Source: Chamaecyparis obtusa
Taxonomy: Eukaryota > Streptophyta > Pinopsida > Cupressales > Cupressaceae
Assembly (NCBI GenBank): GCA_027943335.1
Contig: BSBK01002159.1
Span: 1,101,501 to 1,165,500, forward strand
Length of the DNA: 64,000 bases
Direction of reading: 5' to 3'
Shown: positions 23,536-33,433 of the stretch, in pieces
Layout: every line of letters starts with the position of its first letter
Numbering within the stretch: position 1 is the stretch's first letter
Program-made: the position numbers and the translations under genes
The notes under the pieces: model-generated
What the model saw: the letters and a program-made list of their open reading frames with translations, nothing else
The model's database searches: none
What the model was told of the DNA's origin: nothing

Positions 23536-24828
23536 GCTGTGCTTACATGGCTATACAAAGATGAACCTGAATCTCAAGTTGTTCCAACTAGTGACTCTAC
23601 AGTATCCAAAATCCCTTCTAAGGCATATGGTCTAGGAGATAAACTCATAGCTAAAATGGGATATTCAGGTAAAGGACCTCTAGGAGTCAGAGGAAAAGGT
23701 CTTATAACACCTATTTCACATACTGGTAGGGAAAACAAAGATACTGTTGGCTTAGGCTTTAAAAAGAAACCCTTCCACCTCAAAGGTAATTGTTCTCATG
23801 TCATAGAGAAAATCACACTAGGAGAACACCTTCTTAAGAAGGAAGAAACTGAACCATCAGATAGTGATTTAGATAGCTCAAAACTTATCCCTTATGAGCA
23901 TTTTCTTAAGGAAATAATAGATCTCCTTGAAGCTGAAGATGATCCAATCAAAAGAATTAATGTAGTAGAAACACAAGAACCTACTATCAATCAAGAGATA
24001 GTTGCAACACAAGAACCAACTAATCTCGAAGACAATCAAACAGGAAAAGAGGAAGGTGGTAGTTATTCTGAGACAGATTCTCATGAGTATGAATTCAAAT
24101 CAAAATCTGAGGGTAACCCTTCTTGGGGTATTCATCCTGACTTTACTCATGTTCTTAGATTTCCTAGAGGCATGGATGAAGAATCTAATGACTATGAATG
24201 GGGAGCCATTCAAGAAGAAGATGAGCTTATTACAAAGAAACATGTTGATGTTATTCACCAATATGCACCTAAACCCAATGTAAGTCTAGAGCGAAATGAT
24301 GAACCTATCGAGTCTAATCCACCTATGGCTGAATTGGACTCCCACAATGACATTGAGCCTATTCACGAATTGAATGTCTTAAGTTGTAATATCACCTTTG
24401 AACTCGAGCATCGGGTTAGGACCAATGATGACAGATCCATATCCATAAACACTATCTACCAATCTTTCCCCATTTTGACTATCCAACATCCTAAACTTCT
24501 TGATCAAACCTCCACAAATCCGAGCCATGGTATTTATACCTTCCCAAATGACTATGCCCTTGCTTGCTACCTCAATGTAGTTGAGCCTATGAGGACTTCC
24601 ATCAGTGAACGGAGCATTAACATGATGGAGTCGGACATCAAGTATCTTAGTCAGAAAAATAAGAATAAGAATAAAAAGAAAAGGAGTTCTGAGGGTGAAA
24701 ACCACTTTGTGACAATCTCAGAATCTATAAAAGTAAAAATAAAAGACATATCCGAAGGTGAAAACCTCTCTGAGGTGCCTAAGGATGAGATATTTGATGT
24801 CCTTCTGAGTCATTTACTAGGATAGATC
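23536..24828 (+). pseudogene. Gypsy-1 G-patch and acidic linker
   Basis: Separated from the protease only by a TAA at 23533, same frame. Residues about 28-76 (roughly 23620-23765) form a G-patch: GDKLIAKMGYSGKGPLG, then RGKGLITPI, then VGLGF. G-patches bind RNA or helicases; a G-patch is also known behind the protease of betaretroviruses. The rest is acidic and low in recognisable domains and ends in a lysine run (about 24660-24690). The frame then shifts into RT. Confidence 0.75.
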
Positions 24829-24829
24829 T

Positions 24830-26238
24830 CTAGTTCTAATTGAGCCCACTCAATCCATCAACTTGGGAACAACAGAAGAACCATAGTTGATTCATGTAGC
24901 ACAATCTTTATCAGAAGAAGAGAAGCAAAAATTTACAACATTCCTAACAGAAAAGAAGATCAACTTTGCATAGAAATATTCAGATATGCCAGGGTTGGAT
25001 CCTAATCTTATAATGCATCATTTATCTATAGCTTCAAATGTCAAACCTGTTAAGCAAAAGTTAAGAAAGATGCATCCTCATGTTGCACTCTTGGTAAAAG
25101 CTGAATTAGAGAAGCTCCTAAAAGCTAGATTCATCTAAGTTATTGATTATGTAGAATGGATCTCTAATATTGTACCTATTTCTAAACCAGACAAATCAAT
25201 AAGAGCATGCACAGACTTAGAGATGTAAACAAAGCGTGCCCTAAGGATGATTTTCCATTACCTAACATTGATATGATAGTGGACATGATGGTGGGCTTTG
25301 AGATGTATTCTTTAATGGATGGTTTTTATGGATATAATTAAATAAAAATTGCTCCAGAAGATCAAGAGAAAACTGCTTTCACATATGCATGGGGCACCTT
25401 CTGTTGGAATGTCATGCCATTTGGGCTTAAGAATGTTGGTGCTACATATCAGAGAGCTATGACTTCTATTTTTCATGACATGATGCATAGGACTATGGAG
25501 GATTATGTTGATGATACTTTAGCAAAATCTATGATTAGAGGTGAACATCTAAATGACTTGAGCAAGATACTAGACATAATGGAAAAATTTAGTCTCATAC
25601 TAAATCCTAAGAACTGTGCTTTTGGTGTCACTTCTGGAAAACTCTTAGGATACATAGTCTCAAAGAAGGGCATTGAAGTTGATCCAGCTAAAGTAAAGGC
25701 TATCATGGAAATGCAACCTCCAAAGAATATTAGTGAAATGAGGACATTGCAAGGAAGAGTTCAATCTATCAGAAGATTCATATCACAGCCTTTTACAAAA
25801 ATATTACATAAAGGTGTGATATTTGCATGGGATGAAGAATGTGAGAACAACTTTAACCATATCAAGAAGTATCTATCAAATCCTCCTATCTTGATGCCTC
25901 CCATTCCAGGGAAGCCTTTGATCTTATATGTCTCCACTATAGATACATCATTGGGGGCATTGCTTGCACAACATGATGAGAACAAAAATGAAAGAGCTAT
26001 ATACTATATTAGTAGAACATTGGTTGCATATGAAAAGAATTATTTAATGATTGAGAAAGCTTGTCTAGCTGTGATTTTTGCATCACAGAAACTAAGACAT
26101 TACATGTTAGCTCATACCACACATTTGGTAGCTAAGATTGATCCACTCAAGTACCTTCTAAGCAAAGCTACCCTCACAGGTAGATTAGCTAAATGGGTCA
26201 TGCTCTTAAGTGAATTTGACATTGAATATGTGGAATGA
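24830..26238 (+). pseudogene. Gypsy-1 reverse transcriptase and first RNase H
   Basis: The RT begins around 24960 (MPGLDPNLIMHHL) in one frame, moves to another at about 25218 within the TDLRDVNKACPKDDFPLPN motif by loss of one T, and continues MPFGLKNVGATYQRAM (25414) and DYVDDTLAKS with the catalytic Asp pair intact at about 25510. RNase H 1 spans about 25900-26238, with SLGALLAQHDE, then LRHYMLAHTTHLV, then LAKWVMLLSEFDIEYVE. Stops at 25138, 25338 and others. The two frame changes (near 24826 and 25218) cancel, suggesting one ancestral gag-pro-pol frame. Confidence 0.87.
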
Positions 26239-26841
26239 AAAGCTATCAAAGGATAGGTTATTGCTGATCAATTAGTAGATACACCTATGATTGATGATAC
26301 ACCAATGCAAATGGAATTTCTAGATTCCTCTATCATGACTCTTTCTTCTAGAGAATGGTAGTTATTCTTTGATGGCTCCTATACGCAGAATGGATCAAGA
26401 GTAGGCATATTGTTCATAACTCCTCAAGGATACTCAATCCCAAAAGCATTCAGATTAAAGTTCCCTTGCACAAACAATATTGCAGAATATGAATCCCTTC
26501 TTAATGGCATGAAACTAGCAATTGAGTGACGAGTAACAAAATTACACATTCATGGAGACTCACAACTTGTTATTCATCAAGTCAATGATGTGTACCAAAC
26601 TAAAGATGAAAAACTCATTCCTTAAAAAAGAATGGTAGATGATCTAAAGAAGTATTTCCTATCTATCACATTTGAGCAAATTCCTAGAATAGAGAACAAG
26701 GTTGCTGATGCAATGGCAATGCTATCTACTCTATTACAACAGCCTGAACATGAGCTACGCTACGAGTTCTTGGTGGAAGCACTATCTTATCCTACATATG
26801 ATTCCCCTAAAACCCGCATGATCTACACTATTGTTGGTTAG
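26239..26841 (+). pseudogene. Gypsy-1 second (archaeal-type) RNase H
   Basis: After the first RNase H the frame continues with LFFDGSYTQNGSRVGILF (about 26366), NNIAEYESLLNGMKLAIE, then LHIHGDSQLVIHQVND and ending near ADAMAMLSTLLQQ. This DGS.G...G / AEY..L..G / GDSQL pattern is the RNase HI fold with catalytic Asp, Glu and Asp in place. A second RNase H behind the first is a known hallmark of Tat-lineage plant Gypsy elements. Interrupted by stops at 26359, 26527 and 26623. Confidence 0.83.
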
Positions 26842-28106
26842 GATTCATCCAAATACAAAAACCTATTCTCCTATCTCCAAGACCAAATCATTCCCAATAC
26901 CTTCCACCACCATGAAAAGAGATACCTTATCCATAATGCCTCCTGATATGTCATCATTGGTCATGATCTGTACAAACGAGGTCTAGATGGTACACTACTT
27001 AGATGTTTAGAATGGGAAGAGTCTCAATGTGTGTTAGAGGAAGTCCATGATGGTATTTGTGGGTCACACTCGAACGGTTTAACACTAGCTTGAAAACTTA
27101 TTAGGGCTGGGTACTATTGGCCTGAAATGGAGAAAGAATCTATCAAATTTGCTAAGAACTGTCAATAGTGCCAAGTGCATGGAAACTTAATTCATGCTCC
27201 AGGGAGAGATCTAATTCCCTTTACTACACAATGGCCTTTTCACCAATGGGCATTTGATCTTATAGGAGCTATACATCCTCATTCTTCTAATGGACATACC
27301 CATATAATCATAGCTACAGATTATTTTACAAAATGGGTAGAAGCAGTCCCTTTGACACAAGCAACTAGAAAGCAAATATCTATGTTCATTTGAACTATAT
27401 CATATGCAGATATGGGATACCTCATTCCATAATCACAGATAATGGTGGACAATTCAAAAACAAAGACCTAGATGATTTATGTGCTAAATTCAAGATTACA
27501 CAACATTGGTCTTCTATATACTATCCTCAAGGGAATGGACAAGTAGAGGCTTCTAATAAGAATCTATTGAAAATCTTGCACCGTACAATTAATAAAATAG
27601 GAAGAGACTGACATCTCATGATCAATCCAGCTCTCTGGGCCTACAGAACAAGTATCAGAACACCTACTGGGGCTACACCTTTCGCTTTAGTTTATGGGTC
27701 TGAAGCGGTACTCCCTATTGAGGTTGAAATCCCATCACTAAGAATCAGAATGCATGGTCTAGTAACTAACGATGACTACAGAGTGTCTAGGTTGCAAGAA
27801 CTTGAACTACTAGATGAGCGCAGGCAAGCAACATATGATCATCTCAGAGTATATCAGAAGAGAATGTCTAGAGGTTACAACAAGAAAGTTAGACATAGAG
27901 AATTTCAGGTTGGTGATCTAGTCTTGAGAGAGAATCCTAAAAATCAATCACATCGAGAACGTAAGGGGAAGTTTGAACCCAACTAGCTGGGTCCCTTTGT
28001 AATCACTGCTACTTTTGGCTTTGGTGCCTATCAACTCTCAATAACTGAAGGAGAATAGCTCCGAGAACCAATCAACATTTTCCCTCTGAAGAAATTCTAT
28101 GCCTAA
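26842..28106 (+). pseudogene. Gypsy-1 integrase
   Basis: The N-terminal HHCC part has VHDGICGSH (27045) and CQ-stop-CQVHG (27166). The core: WAFDLIGAIHPH (first Asp, 27251), then IITDNGGQFKN (second Asp, 27437) and YPQGNGQVEASNK (Glu, 27526). All three catalytic residues are present. A C-terminal stretch PALWAYRTSIRTPTGATPF, a VGDLVLRE beta-barrel region and LGPFVITATFG follow, ending FPLKKFYA at 28104. One frameshift near 27392 and stops at 26944, 27610, 27985 and 28057 inactivate it. Confidence 0.88.
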
Positions 28107-28180
28107 GGCATTCAGTCCATGGTAAAATGTCCTAAAAAACCATAAAAATCAGAAAAGGTTCTGAAAAAAATGAACATCTT

Positions 28181-28380
28181 GGTGAAAACCTAGCAATAGG
28201 CGCCTTGATGATTCACAAAAAAAAGTAAAAAATATGAAAAGTACAAAAAAATTGAAAAAATGAAAAATACATAAAAAATGAGAAAAAGAAAAAGTGCCTT
28301 GGTGAAAACCTGGAAACAGGCGCCTTGGTAGCAAAAATAGAATCTCTGCTAAGATGGTGAAAACCTAGCAAACAGGTGCC
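28181..28380 (+). repeat. triple GNRA-hairpin repeat of Gypsy-1
   Basis: Three 24-25 nt units at 28181-28204, 28301-28324 and 28356-28380. Each reads 5' GGUG, AAAA, an inner arm, a loop, an inner arm, then CGCC or UGCC. Unit 1 has CCUA-GCAA-UAGG, unit 2 CCUG-GAAA-CAGG, unit 3 CCU-AGCAAAC-AGG. The outer GGUG pairs with CGCC or UGCC (allowing G-U) and the AAAA is a 5' bulge. CUUGG flanks recur. They lie 75-275 nt after the pol stop codon, separated by A-rich sequence. See findings for covariation. Confidence 0.8.
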
Positions 28381-29943
28381 ACTTCTTTCAAAATGCTCCA
28401 TCTATTAATACAATCTTGGTCTTTCCCAGCTTTCAGTCTTGCTTTAGTTTGTACATATCTCCCAGTTTGTTTCTTCTTTCCTGGGTTCAATAAGACGGTC
28501 TGTACACCAATTAGCTCAAGCGTCAGTATTCTATCAATGTTAAAACTTGGGGGCAATCAATGTCATATCCTATGGCCTCCAATGTATCTAAGACGTATCA
28601 TATCCAGTCAGAATCCTTTGAAGCTTCATCCGAGTCTATCTTTCTTGTCTCTAGAAAGGATTTAGCATCTACAACAACACAATCAAACACAAACTAAAAA
28701 CAATCTATGCTTTTTACATGCTTTTATCTCCTTGTATGCTTACTGATTCACATTGAGATTTTTGCATATTTTGTTCCCACGAGCTCTTCGATGATGTCCT
28801 TCATAGGATTTAGAGAGTGATGATTGGGGGCATAATCTTTTCTTTGTCTTCTGCTTGTATGTGAAAATCTAACAACTTTGGAAATTCTGGATTGAAATGG
28901 TGTCTGACTGTAAGAGCCTCTATCTCGAATTGGATGGCCATGCGTACCTTGACCATTGATACCCAGAAAATTCAAGGAAGTTTGATCTAACTATTGTCTT
29001 TTTTTTTGAGTGAGTTCTTTCTCCTATTGTGAAATGTGATCTTACCTAAGGATGTGAATGATAAAGGGTCACTACGGGTAATTCACATTGGATTTAGAAT
29101 GACCTCTTGACTGCTTGATGTGTTTGTACCGCAAGGCATATTCTGGTCATCATGACGTTTATGTTTTAATTCTTATACAAATTGCTATATCAAAATGGAC
29201 ATGATATTCAGGTCATCCTAGCGCTTATGCTTTGATGCTTATATCTAATCTGACATTTTGAAAACAAAATCGATATTCATACATCCATGGTTGCCTAATC
29301 AATGGGTGTTGTATTGATTCCTACACATACAAATCAATATTCATATGTCGATAGTTTCATAACTAGTGGGCATTATATTGATCTATTCGGTTACCTAAAA
29401 ATTAAATGATGAGAATGACTGACACGTGATCAGTGACGAGGTCCTAGGTCTTAGGTTGCATTTCATTCTGCATGTTTCTTTGCATTTTGCATGTTTGCAT
29501 GATCTCACATTGGCTAAATGAACTTCAATGCTTAAACAATTCTTCAAATGTCTCTTCAAATCTAACAAGAGTTGAAACCTAACTCGAAGGTCTCTTCATA
29601 GAACCACAAGCAATTCTCCTCCTGGGTTAAACATCCTTTGGACATAGGACTAAGTACTTGTCTTCATCAATTCCTGCAAAACATATCAGGTGTATCGTTG
29701 CATTTCCATTTACATATCATAATCATTTATTGCATTACAATTCATCCATGTGCATAAACATAAATCACACATACATCTTTCCATAATCAAATACATTTGC
29801 ATAACATCCATACATATGAAAGAAATCATTGCATTGCATATATCCATACATACATTCTACTCTACTCATAGCATAAACATCACATGATATCATCATAAAT
29901 CAAAACATGACAAGTACAAATGAAGTCACAACCAAAATATTGA

Positions 29944-29975
<32 letters not shown>

Positions 29976-31582
29976 CAAAAATCTTGAACTAGTTAGGGGT
30001 GCACTACTGGCACAGTGTACAAAAAATCAAGCTAAGAAATCAGAAAAATAAAAAATTTGACCTAATACTGAGTTTTAAGCTCACTGTTTTCCATACGACA
30101 CTTCAGACTGGCATGAAAAGTTATACGAGTTTCTACATCATACCAAATGACAAAGTATAGTGACACGACAATGCATCCCTCATCATATGAGTTATGAGGG
30201 ACTCGATGAAACGTCGTACGACTCATGGGTCCCTTTGATACGAGTCTTGGGGGGTTATGAGATGACAACCTATCTATAGTTGAAAAGTTGTATGAGTTCC
30301 GCTGGGGAGTCGTACGAGTTTCCGTGCATGCAAAATTCAAAAATGGAAAAATGTACGAAACATTGCTAAAATCCTATAAAACATGGAAAAATTGACATTT
30401 TAGCAAAGCACAGAGGTCCACCTACCGGATGTCCGTACTGTCGAGGTCTCTGGTGTCTCCGGCTGTGCTCAAATCGATGTGAACTCACAAGTACCTTTGG
30501 TTCTGCCGCTTTGTCTGCCATTTTTCTTAGAGGGCTCCACAAAGTTTTCAAAGTCAAAAGGTTGAAATGAATTGAAAATGACCCTTCCGACCTTTATATA
30601 GCTTTTGACCTAATTTTCAAAAGTGCTCCATTTTTTATGAAAATTGCACCCCTGGCTAATTTTGACATTTTGAATCCATTTTGGGGATCAAAATTAAAAT
30701 TTGAGATCATTTACTATGTCAAAATCATGATTTAAAGTTTTCAGACCCAGGATGGTCTACTGCTTGCATAATTGACCTTCGATCATCACAGAAATCCCGT
30801 ATTCAACTTAACTGGTTATCTTACATCAAACTATCAAAATTTCAACTTGGTCAACTATGGTCAACTCATGGTTTCACCTAGTCAAACTTGGTCTCCAGGA
30901 CCTCTGAACGATGCAGAACGCATTCTCGAACGTGTATAACCCCTTCTCAAATCAATTAACATGCTTCTAAACTATAACGCTGAATTTTCTTGTTAGATTT
31001 CAATTTTAATCCCGAAGGGGGCATGGTATTGCACATCATTCAAAGTCTGTAATCTAAAATTGGAATCATATCTTTCCTTAGTAATCAAGACAACAACCAC
31101 GTCTAATTGTTGATTCATCAAAAAGACCTCATTGCTTGGGGCAAATCAATCATCGCTCGAGGCATATCAGATTCATCGAGATCCATATCAATCTAGTATT
31201 CTCTTAATCTTGTAAACTGTATCAGTTTTTGTAACTATCGGTTCAATTGTGTTATTTCCTTGGTTCTTCGTAACTAAAGGGTTCAGATGTGATACCAATG
31301 TGACTCTTATCGACAATCAAGTCTGGAATCGATCACTCACTTCTTCACAATCATAAGGTTCAGAATTAGGTGTTTTGACACTTTTTCACAATCATCGGTT
31401 CATTTACTGTTATAGTTAACATTATCTTTGGTCATTTAGGACCTATTATCTTCATATCAATTTCAAATTAGTTTCTGTCTCATATCAATCAGTTTCTGCT
31501 TCATATCAATATCAATTTTAAACATCAATTTCAACATCATACACAGACTGTCTTTGAACCACTGCGCTTCGCACAACAATTC
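28381..31582 (+). other. Gypsy-1 3' non-coding region
   Basis: 3.2 kb with no supported protein. It contains a (TA)n run at 29949-29975, further palindromic octamers TCGTACGA at 30214-30221 and 30310-30317 with degenerate relatives (ATACGA at 30093 and 30123), and the run-up to the polypurine tract. Long 3' non-coding regions are common in Tat/Ogre elements. Confidence 0.6.
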
Positions 31583-31596
31583 AAAGAGGGGCAAAA
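31583..31596 (+). promoter_or_regulatory. Gypsy-1 polypurine tract
   Basis: AAAGAGGGGCAAAA immediately before the 3' LTR. Gypsy-2 has CAAAGAGGGGAAAA in the same place, so both elements share the tract and the LTR start TGTAAT. Confidence 0.85.
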
Positions 31597-32822
31597 TGTA
31601 ATACCCCAAAAATGGGCTATAAGTTCATTAACCTCCTATATCGACACATCAAACGAAATCAACATCAAAGTCCTAACCTAAGGCACATCGACACATCATC
31701 GAATCTTAATTGATTATCTCAAATTTTGCATTAGGGAATATTCCTAGTAATATTCCTAAAATTATCCTAATTATCTTCGATTTAATAATTATTTGGCGAT
31801 AAATCCTATTTATCCTAAAGTTTGATTAATTGAATATTTTGAATATTTAATTAATTAGATTTAATACTGCCACTTAATTATTTAATTGAATTTAATTATA
31901 TTTATTCCTAATTATTATTATTTAAATTTGACAATAAATCAAAATTCCTATCATTAATTGATTAAATTCTTATTTAATTAATTAAAGCAAGTTTCTCATA
32001 TTTAATGATATTATTTTGGAATAAAAGTTTGATTTAATAATTGATTAACCCATAAATCAATTATTTTATTTTTAAAATTAGTTAAGCTGAGGATAAATCA
32101 CTTTATTTATTTATTTAATTCTTAAATAATTATGCACATCCAAAAAATAGTTAAACTATAAATCAGAAAATCAATTCAAGTTGTTTTAAAAATAAACTCA
32201 ACTCTATTTTGAGTTGAAAGCTGATCTCAACTTCTGATTTAAATCAAAAAGTTGTTTTAACATGATTTCTTGTGAGTTAACTATCTTTAATTCCTTGTTG
32301 ACTCAAAAATCAACTAGAGTGATTTATGGCTTTTTCCATGCATCCCCAAAGCCTTGGATTTCTATAAAATAAGGCTTCAGCTCTTCACAAATCATCTCAT
32401 AATTTTGCAAACTTATGCTAGCGAATTGACATCTGAAGAATTAAAGCTTCTTTGCGAATCAACAACTTTTGTGAGATCATTCATATTTAGCATATCATTG
32501 TTAGATTAATTGTATTGCATATCATTTTTTCATATAGATTAGATTTCATATCATTTTTCATATTATTGCATAGAAAAACCAAAAATATAGATTAATTTGC
32601 ATCTAATTCATATCTAGATTTTGCATTCAAATCCTTCGTTTAGGTGTCGTCAAGGTCACTGATCTCGGTCCAATCTGAGAATACATACTCACACCTACTA
32701 GAAGGCAGTAAATCGCCTAGTTAGATTAGTTTCCATTTCATTGCACGATTTTGATTTTAGCTAACCTCTAATATTTTACTGAAGTGTTGTGTGTACAGCT
32801 AGGTACAAAATTCACACACACA
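31597..32822 (+). repeat. Gypsy-1 3' LTR
   Basis: Starts TGTAATACCCC, ends TTCACACACACA, followed by ACCAT (32823-32827), the target duplication also present before the 5' LTR. Confidence 0.95.
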
Positions 32823-32827
32823 ACCAT

Positions 32828-33249
32828 TTCATAGGAATCATCACAAAAGTTAATAATTTCATCCATATTAAATATTTCTCAATCTTGGTAAACCATTTAT
32901 ATGATCGGTGTAAACCATTTGCATAGATATATGTGCCATTCCTGATTACTATGTCATTTCTTTTATAACTCGGTAATCATTGCATTCTCTGTTCAGTAAA
33001 TTACTAATGTTCGATGTGTATGAATGCTCAATGATCACTAGCTCAATACTTGATAATTTCCTGACACTCAGTAAGTGTGCTCAACCAAACCTATATCCAG
33101 TTAGCTTGAAGTTCTGCCTTGTCTTTGCTCGGTGTGAATGCTTTGTATGCTTGACTGACTGACTTGTTTGTATCCTTATTCCAACCTTTACCAAATGAAT
33201 AACTTATTGATACTAATGATAATCCATTAATGCTCAAATAGAGATAACA
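32828..33249 (-). repeat. SIRE-like Copia LTR, 5' portion (continuation of 16324-17151)
   Basis: On the minus strand this begins TGTTATCTC right after a polypurine tract at 33251-33261 (AAAGGGGGAGA on the minus strand), so it is the start of an LTR whose other part lies left of Gypsy-1. It carries ACCGAG words (33128, 32963 on the minus strand) that also occur in the plus-strand LTR-like region at 37.7-38.8 kb. Confidence 0.6.
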
Positions 33250-33250
33250 A

Positions 33251-33261
33251 TCTCCCCCTTT
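33251..33261 (-). promoter_or_regulatory. polypurine tract of the SIRE-like element
   Basis: Minus strand AAAGGGGGAGA, preceded by ATACTAATGCC. A G-rich tract of this kind before an LTR starting TGTTATCTC is typical of Copia/SIRE-type elements. Confidence 0.6.
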
Positions 33262-33433
33262 GGCATTAGTATCAAAATCTTATGTATATGTACCGATTCA
33301 CTCAAAAATATACTAACTCCATATATGTGTAAACTATATATATACATATACTCTTTTCTTTACAAACTCCCCCTTTGTACATGCTCTCAGTGGTGTGAAG
33401 TACATAGTGGCATATACATGATTTCCCCCCTTT

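Larger units (their letters stand above)
17152..32822 (+). mobile_element. Gypsy-1, 15.7 kb Tat/Ogre-type LTR retrotransposon
   Basis: Complete structure: LTRs of 1216 and 1226 bp with TG...CA ends, target duplication ACCAT (17147-17151 and 32823-32827), a 2.3 kb leader, gag, protease, G-patch, RT, RNase H, a second (archaeal-type) RNase H and IN. After pol comes a 3.5 kb 3' non-coding region with three hairpin repeats, then a polypurine tract. The CHHC gag knuckle, the second RNase H after the first, and the large size fit the Tat clade. Few in-frame stops over about 2480 codons and similar LTRs (a few per cent by eye) mean it is younger than the Copia LTR it split. Inactive because of stops and frameshifts. 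Confidence 0.93.

Noticed and set aside
24379..24705. 108-codon minus-strand frame inside Gypsy-1
   Set aside because: Opposite to the open gag-pro linker, no recognisable domain.
28393..28665. 90-codon frame downstream of Gypsy-1 pol as an extra ORF (envelope-like)
   Set aside because: No membrane pattern or conservation in Gypsy-2.
29949..29975. (TA)n run as a possible origin or regulatory site
   Set aside because: Simple microsatellite; nothing around it supports a function.
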